A stretch of 41,268 nt of DNA from Hyphomonadaceae bacterium UBA7672. GTDB taxonomy: Bacteria; Pseudomonadota; Alphaproteobacteria; Caulobacterales; Hyphomonadaceae. Made by a program: the position numbers and the translations under genes. The notes beneath the pieces were generated by a model. The model made no database searches. It worked only from the letters and a program-made list of their open reading frames with translations, and had not been told where the DNA came from. Where the stretch lies: positions 1-41,268 of the forward strand of contig DLHI01000038.1 in assembly GCA_002483135.1 (NCBI GenBank), given 5' to 3'. How positions within the stretch are numbered: position 1 is the stretch's first letter; every line of letters starts with the position of its first letter. This document shows, piece by piece, positions 41,098 to 41,268 of the stretch.

Positions 41098-41268
41098 GGG
41101 TGCAGGGAAGCTGTCTCTCAGGTTTGCCCTGTGAGGGTGTGACTCTGAGAGAGGTTTCCATCGAGGTCGGGTTGGGCCTGTCTGGCTGCTTCCGGCGGTG
41201 ATGGAGGAGTCGGGTCCGGTCGGCTTTGCGTTTTGCGCACGGGTTCGCGTTCTCGCAGGTGATGCCTG
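41098..41268. other. Window end with no supported gene
   Basis: After the eno terminator I find no reading frame with a credible start or family match in the last 171 bases. One inverted repeat, TCTCTCAG (41114-41121) and CTGAGAGA (41145-41152), is present. The next gene probably begins beyond the window. Confidence 0.5.

Noticed and set aside
41114..41152. Inverted repeat TCTCTCAG / CTGAGAGA after the eno terminator
   Set aside because: Eight-base arms with a 23-nt spacer and no flanking gene in view; too weak to call an element such as an attachment site.
1..41268. Mobile elements, tRNA genes, CRISPR arrays or defence genes
   Set aside because: Gene boundaries are tight and intergenic regions short. 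No transposase, integrase, repeat-spacer array, cloverleaf or known defence motif was seen on either strand.

Overview
The window is a dense, high-GC (roughly 60-65%), almost entirely core-genome segment of an alphaproteobacterium. Gene order and content point to Caulobacterales or a Hyphomonadaceae-like relative. The order runs proS-lolCD-dnaE, rpsB-tsf-pyrH-frr-uppS-cdsA-dxr-rseP-bamA-ompH-lpxD-lpxA-lpxI-lpxB, then gltA/gltX/comEC/lexA, trpCDGE-ppiD, and tpiA-secG-pyrG-eno. Three details support the assignment: LpxI rather than LpxH, a LexA operator of the alphaproteobacterial form GTTC-N7-GTTC, and a PAS-GAF-HWE histidine kinase. I recall the overall order from Caulobacter-type genomes; no search was possible here.

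Layout. 1-6968 (+): a perfect 36-bp palindrome, then proS, the lipoprotein exporter genes lolC/E and lolD, and the replicative polymerase dnaE. 6969-14436 (+): translation factors (rpsB, tsf, frr), UMP kinase, undecaprenyl and phospholipid synthesis (uppS, cdsA), isoprenoid synthesis (dxr) and the site-2 protease rseP. 14437-21597 (+): outer-membrane biogenesis (bamA, ompH/skp) and early lipid A synthesis (lpxD, lpxA, lpxI, lpxB), ending in a hairpin. 21616-25128 (-): gltX, gltA and an unrecognised cysteine-containing lipoprotein. 25231-27267 (+): comEC. 27278-33794 (-): a PpiD-like chaperone, trpE, trpG, trpD, trpC and lexA, with an SOS promoter between trpC and lexA. 33989-41039 (+): tpiA, secG, pyrG, a two-component pair, rpmF and eno, closed by a strong terminator.

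The envelope genes form one programme: LolCD exports lipoproteins, BamA and OmpH/Skp assemble outer-membrane proteins, LpxD/A/I/B make the lipid A disaccharide precursor, and UppS/CdsA/Dxr supply lipid carriers and phospholipid. Many neighbours overlap by 1-8 nt (GTGA, ATGA, TTGA and TAGTG junctions), so translational coupling is widespread. GTG starts are common and one gene starts with TTG.

I see no tRNA, rRNA, IS element, prophage or CRISPR array and no clearly new multi-gene system. The most notable departures are: fabZ missing between lpxD and lpxA, with an 18-bp palindrome in its place; kdsA missing after pyrG, with an HWE kinase/receiver pair and rpmF there instead; a Ser-to-Cys change at a phosphonate-binding position of Dxr; a roughly 64-residue insertion in BamA after its RGF motif; a 103-residue Pro/Ala/Thr-rich tail on SecG; an orphan four-cysteine lipoprotein after gltA; and the trp genes coupled to a periplasmic-fold chaperone gene.
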